From the NCBI GenBank assembly GCA_902463265.1, contig CABQEV010000005.1, positions 108,929 to 172,928 on the forward strand: a stretch of 64,000 nt of DNA, given 5' to 3'. Every line of letters starts with the position of its first letter. Position 1 is the stretch's first letter. Below the pieces are notes generated by a model. The model searched no databases. It worked only from the letters and a program-made list of their open reading frames with translations, and was not told the origin of the DNA. This document shows positions 25,936 to 34,125 of the stretch, piece after piece. The translations under genes and the position numbers were made by a program. The DNA is from UMGS1889 sp900556055 (GTDB lineage Bacteria > Bacillota > Clostridia > Oscillospirales > Ruminococcaceae).

Positions 25936-26973
25936 ATGAATAACAGTTTTTCTGAAAGCTACAAGGCTGCGGGCGTTGATGTCACCGCAGGTTACAAGTC
26001 TGTTGAACTGATGAAGCAGTATGTTGCAAGAACCATGACAAGCGGCGTTCTTTCGGGCATCGGCGGATTCGGCGGACTTTTTGAGCTGGATCTCACAGGC
26101 ATAAACCATCCTGTTCTTGTTTCCGGAACAGACGGCGTTGGAACAAAGATCAAGCTTGCTTTTATCATGGATAAGCATAACACGATCGGTATAGACTGCG
26201 TTGCTATGTGCGTAAACGATATAATCTGCTGCGGCGCAAAGCCCCAGTTCTTCCTTGATTACATCGCTTGCGGAAAGAATATTCCCGAGAAGATCGCAAA
26301 TATCGTTTCGGGTGTTGCGGAGGGCTGCGTTCAGGCAGGCTGTGCGCTTATAGGCGGTGAAACTGCTGAGCATCCGGGTCTTATGCCCGAGGACGAATAC
26401 GATCTCGCAGGCTTTGCAGTCGGCGTTGTTGATAAGGACAAGATACTGAAGCCTGACACACAGAAGGCTGGGGATGTCGTTATCGCTGTTAAATCAAGCG
26501 GCGTTCACTCCAATGGTTTCTCACTTGTAAGAAAGGTATTTACCGTTAATGAGCAGAACCTTGCAAGACACTATGCTGAGCTTTCCACAACACTCGGCGA
26601 GTCACTGCTGACTCCTACAAAGATCTATGTAAAGGCTGTTATGTCTCTGCTTGATGCTGTGAATGTAAAGTCCATCAGCCACATCACAGGCGGCGGATTC
26701 TACGAGAATATCCCGCGTTCGCTTCCTAATGGAATTTCCGCTAAGATCTCAAGAAACGATGTTGATGTTCTGCCTATATTCAAGCTTATCCAGGAAACAG
26801 GAAAGATTCCTGAGAGAGATATGTTCAATACTTTCAACATGGGCGTAGGACTTGCTGTTGTTGTCGATAAGAATGATGCTGACAAGGCTATCACAGCTAT
26901 CAAGGCAGCAGGCGAGGAAGCATATGTAATGGGCGAGCTCGTTGACAGCGACGAGGGTGTAATCATCTGCTAA
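25936..26973 (+). CDS. purM: Phosphoribosylformylglycinamidine cyclo-ligase (AIR synthetase)
   Basis: A 345-residue ATP-dependent enzyme closing the imidazole ring (FGAM to AIR). The AIRS N-domain contains GIGGFGGLFEL, SGTDGVGTKIKLA and CVNDIICCGAKPQFFLDY; GGETAEHPGLM and SSGVHSNGFSLVRK belong to the active site, and the C-domain includes HITGGGFYENIPR. Full length. AGAGGA precedes the ATG. purN follows after 13 bases. Confidence 0.97.
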   Translation: MNNSFSESYKAAGVDVTAGYKSVELMKQYVARTMTSGVLSGIGGFGGLFELDLTGINHPVLVSGTDGVGTKIKLAFIMDKHNTIGIDCVAMCVNDIICCGAKPQFFLDYIACGKNIPEKIANIVSGVAEGCVQAGCALIGGETAEHPGLMPEDEYDLAGFAVGVVDKDKILKPDTQKAGDVVIAVKSSGVHSNGFSLVRKVFTVNEQNLARHYAELSTTLGESLLTPTKIYVKAVMSLLDAVNVKSISHITGGGFYENIPRSLPNGISAKISRNDVDVLPIFKLIQETGKIPERDMFNTFNMGVGLAVVVDKNDADKAITAIKAAGEEAYVMGELVDSDEGVIIC

Positions 26974-26986
26974 AGGACGGTTGAAT

Positions 26987-27610
26987 ATGAAGAACATTGC
27001 TGTGCTCGTTTCGGGCGGCGGAACCAATCTCCAGGCACTTATCGACGCTGAAAAAAGCGGTATCATAAAGAACGGAAAGATCACCTGCGTAATATCCTCG
27101 AAGGAGGGCGCTTATGCTCTCACAAGAGCGGAGGAAAACGGCATAAAGGCTATAACCCTGCCAAGAAAGGATTATGCTGACGTTGCTGCATATACAAAGG
27201 CTATCGTCGATGTCCTGAAGGCTGAAAAGGCTGATATCGTCGTTTATGCGGGATTTATGACAATACTTGATGAACAGATCGTCAAGGCATATCCGTATAA
27301 GATGGTGAATGTACATCCTGCGCTTATCCCGTCATTCTGCGGCAAGGGATATTACGGACTTAAGGTCCACGAGGAAGCTCTGAAAAAAGGTGTTAAGCTT
27401 ACAGGTGCGACTGTCCACTTCGTTACGGAGGTGTGCGACGGCGGACCGATAATTCTCCAGAAGGCGGTTGAAGTAAAGAAGGGCGATACTCCCGAGATAC
27501 TTCAAAGACGTGTTATGGAGGAGGCTGAATGGAAGATACTTCCCGAGGCTGTTTCACTGCTTTGTCAGGACAGGATCACTGTTCAGGACGGAATTGCATA
27601 CATAGACTGA
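26987..27610 (+). CDS. purN: Phosphoribosylglycinamide formyltransferase
   Basis: A 207-residue enzyme transferring a formyl group from 10-formyl-THF to GAR. VSGGGTNLQALIDA is the phosphate-binding start, VNVHPALIPSF and the following GKGYYGLKVHEEAL carry the Asn-His pair, and GATVHFVTEVCDGGPI holds the catalytic Asp. The ATG at 26987 is chosen over the TTG at 26981 because AAAGGA (26972-26977) is well spaced from it. Confidence 0.96.
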   Translation: MKNIAVLVSGGGTNLQALIDAEKSGIIKNGKITCVISSKEGAYALTRAEENGIKAITLPRKDYADVAAYTKAIVDVLKAEKADIVVYAGFMTILDEQIVKAYPYKMVNVHPALIPSFCGKGYYGLKVHEEALKKGVKLTGATVHFVTEVCDGGPIILQKAVEVKKGDTPEILQRRVMEEAEWKILPEAVSLLCQDRITVQDGIAYID

Positions 27611-27634
27611 TTTTCTGAGATTTTGGAGGTAAAT

Positions 27635-28354
27635 ATGAAAACTTTGGATATATTTGAAGAACTCAAAAGCAATGCATATCCCGGAAGAGGAATCGTTATC
27701 GGACGTTCCGCTGACGGAAAGACTGCTGTAACAGCTTATTTTATCATGGGAAGAAGCGTAAACTCACGCAACCGTGTGTTCACAGCAACTGATGACGGCA
27801 TCAAGACTGAGGCTGCCGATCCTTCAAAGCTTTCCGATCCGCATCTGATAATTTATTCTCCCGTTCGTGTTCTCGGTGATACAACTATCGTTACAAACGG
27901 CGATCAGACAGACACTATTTACGAGCTTATGGAAAAGGGACAGACCTTTGAGCAGTCCCTCAGGACCCGTGAATATGAGGACGATGCACCTAACTTTACC
28001 CCAAGAATTTCAGGTATCATGAACGTTAAGGACGGCAAGTATGACTATGCAATGTCTATCCTGAAGTCAGCTGACGGAAATCCCGACTGCTGCGAAAGAT
28101 TTACATTTACATATGATGCTCCAGTTGACGGTGTGGGACATTTTATCCACACATATATGGGCGACGGCAGCCCTCTGCCCAGCTTTGAAGGCGAACCCAA
28201 GAAGGTCGCACTGCCTTTTGATGATATCGATACATTTGCAGGCAAGCTCTGGGACGCTCTTAACGAGGATAACAAGGTCTCACTGTTTGTAAGATATATC
28301 GACGTTGCAACAGGCAAGGCTGAGTCCAGAATTATAAATAAGTACACAAAGTGA
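27635..28354 (+). CDS. purO: IMP cyclohydrolase, PurO type
   Basis: A 239-residue protein that I assign to the IMP_cyclohyd family (archaeal PurO-like), which closes the purine ring from FAICAR to IMP. The conserved start NAYPGRGIVIGRSADGK and AYFIMGRSVNSRNRVF match my recollection of that family, and the next gene is an AICAR transformylase lacking its own cyclohydrolase domain, which fits a split PurH function. The ATG at 27635 follows TTGGAGG; the TTG at 27623 overlaps that site. No membrane segments. Function is inferred from family and context. Confidence 0.82.
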   Translation: MKTLDIFEELKSNAYPGRGIVIGRSADGKTAVTAYFIMGRSVNSRNRVFTATDDGIKTEAADPSKLSDPHLIIYSPVRVLGDTTIVTNGDQTDTIYELMEKGQTFEQSLRTREYEDDAPNFTPRISGIMNVKDGKYDYAMSILKSADGNPDCCERFTFTYDAPVDGVGHFIHTYMGDGSPLPSFEGEPKKVALPFDDIDTFAGKLWDALNEDNKVSLFVRYIDVATGKAESRIINKYTK

Positions 28355-28372
28355 TCGGAAAGGATGATAACA

Positions 28373-29554
28373 ATGGCAAGTGAAATGCAGTTAAAATACG
28401 GCTGTAACCCTAATCAGAAGCCTTCAAGAGTTTTCATGGAGGATGGCAGAGAGCTTCCTATCGAGGTACTCAACGGCAAGCCCGGATACATCAATCTGCT
28501 TGATGCATTCAACGGCTGGCAGCTGGTCAAGGAGCTGAAGAAGGCAACAGGACTTCCTGCTGCAACATCTTTCAAGCACGTTTCTCCTGCCGGTGCAGCA
28601 GTTGGCCTGCCCCTTTCCGATACTCTCAAGAAGATCTACTGGGTGGATGATCTCGGTGAGCTTACTCCGCTTGCAAGCGCATATGCAAGAGCAAGAGGCG
28701 CTGACAGAATGTCCTCTTACGGCGATTTTATCGCACTTTCAGATGTCTGCGACGCTTGCACAGCCAAGATGATCCAGCGTGAGGTATCCGACGGCGTTAT
28801 CGCTCCCGGATATACCGATGAGGCTCTTGAAATTCTCAAGTCCAAGAGAAAGGGTACATACAACATCGTAAAGATCGACGAGAGCTATGTTCCTGCACCT
28901 ATTGAGAGAAAGCAGGTTTACGGCGTAACATTTGAGCAGGGAAGAAACGAACTTGATATCAACAATGAGCTTCTTGCAAATGTTGTTACCGATAACAAGG
29001 ACATTCCCGACGAGAAGAAGAGAGATCTTGTCATCTCCCTTATCACTCTGAAATATACACAGTCAAACTCTGTATGCTACGTTAAGGACGGTCAGGCAGT
29101 AGGTATCGGCGCAGGTCAGCAGTCCAGAATCCACTGCACACGCCTTGCAGGTCAGAAGGCTGATAACTGGTGGCTTAGACAGTGTCCCAAGGTAATGAAC
29201 CTTCCTTTCAAGGACGATGTAAGACGTGCTGACAGGGACAATGCCATCGATGTTTACATGGGCGAGGAGTACGAGGATGTTCTTCGTGACGGCGAGTGGG
29301 AGAAGGTATTTACTGTTAAGCCTGAGCCTCTGACTCGTGAAGAAAAGAAGGAGTGGCTTGCCAAGAACACAGATGTTTGCCTTGGTTCTGACGCATTCTT
29401 CCCGTTCGGCGACAACATTGAGAGAGCAAAGAAGTCCGGCGTTAAGTACATCGCACAGCCCGGCGGATCTATCCGTGACGATAATGTTATCGAAACCTGC
29501 AACAAGTATGGCATGGCGATGGCATTCACAGGAATCAGACTTTTCCATCACTGA
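28373..29554 (+). CDS. purH: Stand-alone AICAR transformylase (PurH C-terminal domain type)
   Basis: A 393-residue protein equivalent to the formyltransferase part of bifunctional PurH, without the N-terminal MGS-like cyclohydrolase domain. LKYGCNPNQKPSRV, the catalytic-Lys/His block SFKHVSPAGAAVG, SYGDFIALSD, KYTQSNSVCY and the C-terminal SDAFFPFGDNIERAKKSGVK are the expected motifs. The ATG at 28373 is nine bases after GGAAAGG; the ATG at 28364 touches that site. It converts AICAR to FAICAR for the preceding PurO-type enzyme. Confidence 0.94.
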   Translation: MASEMQLKYGCNPNQKPSRVFMEDGRELPIEVLNGKPGYINLLDAFNGWQLVKELKKATGLPAATSFKHVSPAGAAVGLPLSDTLKKIYWVDDLGELTPLASAYARARGADRMSSYGDFIALSDVCDACTAKMIQREVSDGVIAPGYTDEALEILKSKRKGTYNIVKIDESYVPAPIERKQVYGVTFEQGRNELDINNELLANVVTDNKDIPDEKKRDLVISLITLKYTQSNSVCYVKDGQAVGIGAGQQSRIHCTRLAGQKADNWWLRQCPKVMNLPFKDDVRRADRDNAIDVYMGEEYEDVLRDGEWEKVFTVKPEPLTREEKKEWLAKNTDVCLGSDAFFPFGDNIERAKKSGVKYIAQPGGSIRDDNVIETCNKYGMAMAFTGIRLFHH

Positions 29555-29572
29555 TAAAAAGGAGATCTCAAT

Positions 29573-30853
29573 ATGAAAATTCTTGTTGTTGGCGGCGGCG
29601 GACGTGAGCATGCTATCATCATGAAGCTTGCTGAGTCTCCCAAGGTCGATAAGCTTTACTGCACACCCGGAAACGGTGGAATTTCTCGCTATGCTGAGTG
29701 TTTCGGTGTCAAGGCGACCGATATTGACGGTGTTGTTGCGCTTGCAAAGCAGCTTTCCGTTGATATGGTAGTTGTTGCACCCGATGATCCGCTTGTTCTC
29801 GGAATGGTCGATGCACTCAATGCTGAGGGCTTTATGACATTCGGTCCAAACAAGGCGGCTGCTATAATCGAGGGAAGCAAGGTATTCTCCAAGGAGCTTA
29901 TGAAGAAGTACAACATTCCTACTGCGGGCTACGAAGTTTTCGACGATCCGCATAAGGCTGTTGAGTACATAAAGAAGCAGAACAGCTATCCCACAGTTGT
30001 AAAGGCGGACGGTCTTGCACTCGGAAAGGGCGTTGTTATCGCACAGGATGAGGCTGAAGCTGTTGATGCTGTAAAGTCCATCATGGAGGACAAGATGTTC
30101 GGCGAGAGCGGTTCCAAGATCGTTATCGAGGAATTCCTCACAGGACCTGAGGTGTCTGTTCTTTCATTTACAGACGGAAATGTCGTTATCCCGATGATCT
30201 CGTCAATGGATCATAAGCGTGCAAACGACAATGACGAGGGACTTAACACAGGCGGAATGGGAACTGTCGCTCCAAATCCGTACTATACCGAGGATATTGC
30301 AAAGGAGTGCATGGAGAAGATCTTCCTGCCGACTATCAATGCGATGAAGGCTGAGGGACGCACATTCAAGGGCTGCCTGTATTTCGGCCTTATGATAACG
30401 CCTAAGGGACCGAAGGTCATTGAGTACAACTGCCGTTTCGGCGATCCCGAAACACAGGTAGTTCTTCCTCTTCTTGACGGTGATCTCTGCGAGATTTTTG
30501 AGGCGATCTACAACGGAAAGCTTGCAGATGTCAAGTTTTCGTGGAAGAAGGAATACTGCACATGCGTTGTTATGGCATCGGGCGGTTATCCGAAAAAGTA
30601 TCCTACCGGAATTGAAATGTTCGGCATGGACGACAAGGGACAGGTCGAGGGTGCATTCGTTTATCACGCAGGAACAAAGTATGCTGACGGAAAGTTTTAT
30701 ACCGCAGGCGGACGTGTTCTCGGCGTGACTGCAACAGGAGATACGCTCCGGGGTGCGCTTGACAAGTCCTATGCCGCTGTAAGTAAGATCAGCTTCGAGA
30801 ATGCGCATTACAGAAAAGACATCGGAAAGAGAGCACTTGCTGCAATAAAATAA
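29573..30853 (+). CDS. purD: Phosphoribosylamine-glycine ligase (GAR synthetase)
   Basis: A 426-residue ATP-grasp enzyme for the second purine step. MKILVVGGGGREHAII is the N-domain signature, VKADGLALGKGVVIA and IVIEEFLTGPEVSVLSF form the ATP-grasp core, DHKRANDNDEGLNTGGMG and EYNCRFGDPETQVVLPLL are invariant blocks. AGGAGA precedes the ATG. Last recognisable purine gene; the DinB-like gene follows after 14 bases. Confidence 0.97.
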   Translation: MKILVVGGGGREHAIIMKLAESPKVDKLYCTPGNGGISRYAECFGVKATDIDGVVALAKQLSVDMVVVAPDDPLVLGMVDALNAEGFMTFGPNKAAAIIEGSKVFSKELMKKYNIPTAGYEVFDDPHKAVEYIKKQNSYPTVVKADGLALGKGVVIAQDEAEAVDAVKSIMEDKMFGESGSKIVIEEFLTGPEVSVLSFTDGNVVIPMISSMDHKRANDNDEGLNTGGMGTVAPNPYYTEDIAKECMEKIFLPTINAMKAEGRTFKGCLYFGLMITPKGPKVIEYNCRFGDPETQVVLPLLDGDLCEIFEAIYNGKLADVKFSWKKEYCTCVVMASGGYPKKYPTGIEMFGMDDKGQVEGAFVYHAGTKYADGKFYTAGGRVLGVTATGDTLRGALDKSYAAVSKISFENAHYRKDIGKRALAAIK

Positions 30854-30867
30854 TCGGAGATGTCGTT

Positions 30868-31356
30868 ATGAGAGAGCTTTGCGGGATCATCAGAGATCAG
30901 GCTGAGGCGAGCTTTGCAAATCTTGAAGTTATGCTGATGACCTATGACCGTGATGAACTTGTCTGCGGGATACCTGCATGGAGATATGCCCGGCATATAA
31001 TAAATTCTGCGGACAAAGGTTTTACTGATCCTGACGGTCACACAGAGCCGCCGTTTCGGTTTAATGCAATGGAAAACCGCGGCGGCAAGGTGCCGGACGA
31101 TGATGAACTGCTTGATTATCTCGGATCGGTCCGTCAGAAAACATATGACTATATTGACAGTCTGACGGACGATATGCTTTATGAGAAATCAGGTGACAGC
31201 ACATTCACGAGAATGGAGCTTATCCTGCGGCAGCTTCGGCACATCTCAATGCACATAGGCATGATAAATGCGCTGACGGTCATCAGAACAGACAGATTCC
31301 CGATGTATTATGATTCGGGAAAATGCAGAGATATTAATAACCGATTGTTTTCATAA
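30868..31356 (+). CDS. DinB-like four-helix-bundle protein
   Basis: A 162-residue, mostly helical protein. His43 (in YARHIINSADK) and His125/His129 (RHISMHIGM) are spaced like the three metal ligands of the DinB/YfiT superfamily, and helix lengths fit. Such proteins include thiol-dependent transferases and many uncharacterised members, so no reaction is assigned. It follows purD by 14 bases and precedes a terminator, so it is probably the last gene of the purine transcript, perhaps only by read-through convenience. Confidence 0.65.
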   Translation: MRELCGIIRDQAEASFANLEVMLMTYDRDELVCGIPAWRYARHIINSADKGFTDPDGHTEPPFRFNAMENRGGKVPDDDELLDYLGSVRQKTYDYIDSLTDDMLYEKSGDSTFTRMELILRQLRHISMHIGMINALTVIRTDRFPMYYDSGKCRDINNRLFS

Positions 31357-31363
31357 TAAAAAT

Positions 31364-31395
31364 AAGCCGTACAGTGATGTGCGGCTTTGATTTTT
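31364..31395 (+). terminator. Terminator ending the purine cluster transcript
   Basis: A 10-bp stem (31364-31373 with 31378-31387, one GU) with a GTGA loop, then TGATTTTT. Confidence 0.88.
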
Positions 31396-31438
31396 CGATG
31401 GATATGCAAAAAGAAACAGCTATAAAGAGGAGGGCAAA

Positions 31439-31900
31439 ATGGACTGTACATTTTATACGGAAGAGGGAAAATTCAATCTGCGTGTCGGTGCAGTTATAAC
31501 GGACGGAAAAAGGGTGCTTGTGACTGATTACGGCAGTGCAGTTGACTTTTATACCATGATAGGCGGGCGAGTGCATTTCGGTGAGACCGCTGAAGCTGCG
31601 GTAGTGCGTGAGATTCAAGAAGAACTGGGCGTAAAGGCTGAGATAGACAGGCTTTATTCGCTGGAAGAAAAGTTTTTCAGGGTAGGAGAGACGGTTTATC
31701 ATGAGATAGAGTTTCTGTTCCTGATAAAGCCGTTTGATATAACAAAGATCGACTATGATGCCATTCACTGTGACGGCGAAAATTCAAATATAGTGTGGCT
31801 TGATCTTGACAAAACTCCCGACAGACCCGTTTTTCCGAGACATCTGTTCAAGGCTGCTTCCGATCCCGATGACGGTGTGCAGTTCATTGTAAGAAACTAG
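31439..31900 (+). CDS. Nudix hydrolase
   Basis: A 153-residue protein with a complete Nudix box, GRVHFGETAEAA followed by VVREIQEELGV (residues 43-65), whose Arg-Glu and Glu-Glu bind magnesium. The family hydrolyses nucleoside diphosphates linked to another group; the substrate cannot be read from the box. An AGAGGAGGG site precedes the ATG. It stands alone between two terminators. Confidence 0.92.
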   Translation: MDCTFYTEEGKFNLRVGAVITDGKRVLVTDYGSAVDFYTMIGGRVHFGETAEAAVVREIQEELGVKAEIDRLYSLEEKFFRVGETVYHEIEFLFLIKPFDITKIDYDAIHCDGENSNIVWLDLDKTPDRPVFPRHLFKAASDPDDGVQFIVRN

Positions 31901-31909
31901 CTGTAACAG

Positions 31910-31944
31910 AAAAGCCGAAGCTTACGGTAAAGCTTCGGCTTTTT
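31910..31944. terminator. Bidirectional terminator between nudix and acetyltransferase genes
   Basis: A perfect 14-bp stem (31910-31923 with 31929-31942) rich in A on the left and T on the right serves the two convergent genes. Confidence 0.9.
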
Positions 31945-32484
31945 TCATTCGCATAACGGGTGAATTCTTGCCAGAAGATCAGGCGGCAGTACATTTTCAT
32001 AAACGCTGAAATAGTCATGATAATTAATATCGCAGCCGTTTGTGAGTATCTCCATGTGAACACCGAAAACATCGGTCATGAACGGCATAAGCTTCATTCC
32101 GTTGCGCAGGTAAAATGCTTTGCGGTTTTGACGTTCTTCGGCATTACCGGAAGGTTCAAGAGTTGTTTCGATCTCAAGGAAAAAGCGTTTGTCACAATAA
32201 CGTTCTTTCAGTATTGCGAGGGCTTCACTGCCCACTCCGTGACCTCTTTTTTCGGTGGATACTGCAAAATAATCCAGCAGAATGAGGTCGTTGAATGTTA
32301 CCGTGATAACAAGCCCCATAAACTCCTCATTCTCTCCCTGAATAGATAAAATTTCGCATTTTTTATCTTTTTCAAGCTTTCTCAGCATCGAAAAGGACTT
32401 GCGTTCGGCGGCAGGAAAAGCCTGCATATACAACCGCCTTATGTCATCAAACTGTTTGTTCGTATAAGCGTGTACGATCTTCAT
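31945..32484 (-). CDS. GNAT family N-acetyltransferase
   Basis: A 179-residue protein with the acetyl-CoA loop of motif A, AVSTEKRGHGVGSEAL, preceded by the beta-4 strand LILLDYF and followed by QNRKAFYLRNGM (motif B), as in GNAT enzymes. Substrate unknown. The ATG at 32484 is preferred over one five codons upstream because GGAGA (32497-32493) is eight bases before it. Single gene with its own promoter. Confidence 0.88.
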   Translation of the reverse strand: MKIVHAYTNKQFDDIRRLYMQAFPAAERKSFSMLRKLEKDKKCEILSIQGENEEFMGLVITVTFNDLILLDYFAVSTEKRGHGVGSEALAILKERYCDKRFFLEIETTLEPSGNAEERQNRKAFYLRNGMKLMPFMTDVFGVHMEILTNGCDINYHDYFSVYENVLPPDLLARIHPLCE

Positions 32485-32516
32485 TGTATCATTCTCCATA
32501 TAGATATTTCAACTTC

Positions 32517-32545
32517 ATTATAACTTATATTCCGCAAAAAGTCAA
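32517..32545 (-). promoter_or_regulatory. Promoter of the acetyltransferase gene
   Basis: Reverse strand TTGACT (32545-32540) and TATAAT (32522-32517), spacer 17. Confidence 0.8.
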
Positions 32546-32623
32546 TCAGGTTATTTTTACATTCTCCAAAGCATAAGATAATATTGCACCGTTGCAAATG
32601 TTACGAGAATTGGAGTGAGTATT

Positions 32624-32899
32624 GTGACCGAAAAGCCAAATGGAGACTTGCGGGATAGAAGCGTTATTCTCGGCGAGTACATTCTGGAAAACAAATCTAC
32701 TGTTCGTGCGGCGGCAAAACAGTTCGGAATCAGCAAAAGTACGGTACATAAAGATATAACACAGCGGCTGCCTATTGAAAATCCGCAGCTTTATCCGCTG
32801 GTAAAAAATATTCTTGAGATAAATAAACAGGAGAGACACATCAGGGGAGGATTGGCTACCAAGCATAAATATGAGGAAGAAAAACTTCGGCATCAATAG
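32624..32899 (+). CDS. spoIIID: Sporulation transcription factor SpoIIID
   Basis: A 91-residue DNA-binding protein. VRAAAKQFGISKSTVHKDIT is the helix-turn-helix, followed by the basic RHIRGGLATKHKYEEEK tail, both closely matching SpoIIID, the mother-cell regulator acting with sigma-E in Bacillus and Clostridium. The GTG at 32624 is eight bases after GGAG (32612-32615); a GTG nine bases upstream overlaps that site. I could not find a convincing sigma-E promoter. Its presence implies an endospore-forming ancestry, though not that this strain sporulates. Confidence 0.92.
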   Translation: MTEKPNGDLRDRSVILGEYILENKSTVRAAAKQFGISKSTVHKDITQRLPIENPQLYPLVKNILEINKQERHIRGGLATKHKYEEEKLRHQ

Positions 32900-32902
32900 A
32901 AA

Positions 32903-32947
32903 AAGCCGAATTCACGGCATTTCGCTGTGGATTCGGCTTGATTTTTT
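32903..32947 (+). terminator. spoIIID terminator
   Basis: Stem AAGCCGAAT/ATTCGGCTT (32903-32911 with 32931-32939), extended inward by TCAC/GTGG, followed by GATTTTTT. It also lies just past the stop of the convergent TelA gene. Confidence 0.85.
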
Positions 32948-32960
32948 GCATATTGGATAA

Positions 32961-34121
32961 TTATTTCATTCTGGACATATAATCGTCCTTGATCTTCTGG
33001 AGACGCACAGCATCGTCCTTACGCTGCTGACGGCAGTTCTCCTGGATCTGACGTGTTTCCTCGATACCGTTGACGATAGTCTGCCATGTCTTTTCAAGAG
33101 TTTCCACCTTGATGGAGCTGCCCGAAGCAAGCTGTGTTGTCATCTTGGTCTGGTAAACGGTATTTTCTGCGTTCTTGATAAGAAGCTCATTGGTCTTTGC
33201 ATCAAGAGCGGACATACCCTCAGCCATAACTCTCTGACGCTTCAGCATTACAGCCTGAGCCAGCGACTGCTTGAATACAGGCATTGTGATGATGAATGCG
33301 GAGTTGATCTTTCTGATAAGGTTAAGATTTGAATACTGCATAGCCTTCAGCATAGGAACTGTCTGCATTGCAACATTCTCTGCGATCTTAAGGTCCATAA
33401 CTCTCTGCTCGAGGATATCCTTTGCATGATTAAGGCTGTCAAGATCCATCTGAGATGTTCCCGAAGGATCGGCAGCGACCTTCTGACGGTATTCCTCAAT
33501 ATACTGATCAAGCTCAGTGCAAGCCTGCTCACCTGCCATGATGTATTTCAGAAGCTCCTGATAGTAGTTGATATTTGCATTGAACATTGTTTCAAGCTTA
33601 ACGTTGGACTGTTCGATCTCAGCTTCATATTTTTTCAGGGAAATGTAGATCTTGTCAACGTCATCGCCCATTGTGTGGTACTTTTCAAGGATCTTTTCAA
33701 GCTGTCTCTTAGCGTTGGTAAAGAGCTTCATAAAGCCAGTTTCGGACTTAGGATCAAGCTCTGTTGCATCGAAACGGTCCATTACCTTAGAAAGAGCTGT
33801 CAGCAGTTCGCCCGAATCATTTACCTGTGCGATGCTCAGAGAATTCAGCACCTGATCGGAAGCCTTGGAGATCTCTTCAGCAACTTCATTACCGAATTTT
33901 ACGAGGGAGTTGGGGTTGTTTACATCTATCTGGCTTACGAGCTTGTCGATCTCAGGGCTTTTTGCAAGCTCATTTTTGATCTCATCTGTCTTTGCGACCA
34001 TGGAGAACTGAGGCTCTTCGGGAGTCTGGATATTTACTGCGGGAGCAGGAGCAGCCTCAGCAGCTGTTGCTTCTACATATTCCTGAGCGTTTTCTACTGT
34101 TGGTTTGAACTGTAATGGCAT
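32961..34121 (-). CDS. TelA-family protein (toxic anion resistance family)
   Basis: A 386-residue, soluble, strongly helical protein of the TelA family (PF05816), recognisable from the long coiled-coil-rich body and the segment GEQACTELDQYIEEY near residue 220, then MDLKIAENVAMQTVPMLKAM. The first 50 residues are Ala/Pro/Glu-rich linker. Members are named for tellurite resistance but generally form part of the Ter/YceGH stress module; the biochemical role is unknown. The ATG at 34121 is four bases after the upstream YceG-like gene and its ribosome site lies inside that gene, so the two are co-translated. Confidence 0.85.
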   Translation of the reverse strand: MPLQFKPTVENAQEYVEATAAEAAPAPAVNIQTPEEPQFSMVAKTDEIKNELAKSPEIDKLVSQIDVNNPNSLVKFGNEVAEEISKASDQVLNSLSIAQVNDSGELLTALSKVMDRFDATELDPKSETGFMKLFTNAKRQLEKILEKYHTMGDDVDKIYISLKKYEAEIEQSNVKLETMFNANINYYQELLKYIMAGEQACTELDQYIEEYRQKVAADPSGTSQMDLDSLNHAKDILEQRVMDLKIAENVAMQTVPMLKAMQYSNLNLIRKINSAFIITMPVFKQSLAQAVMLKRQRVMAEGMSALDAKTNELLIKNAENTVYQTKMTTQLASGSSIKVETLEKTWQTIVNGIEETRQIQENCRQQRKDDAVRLQKIKDDYMSRMK

Positions 34122-34125
34122 AGTG

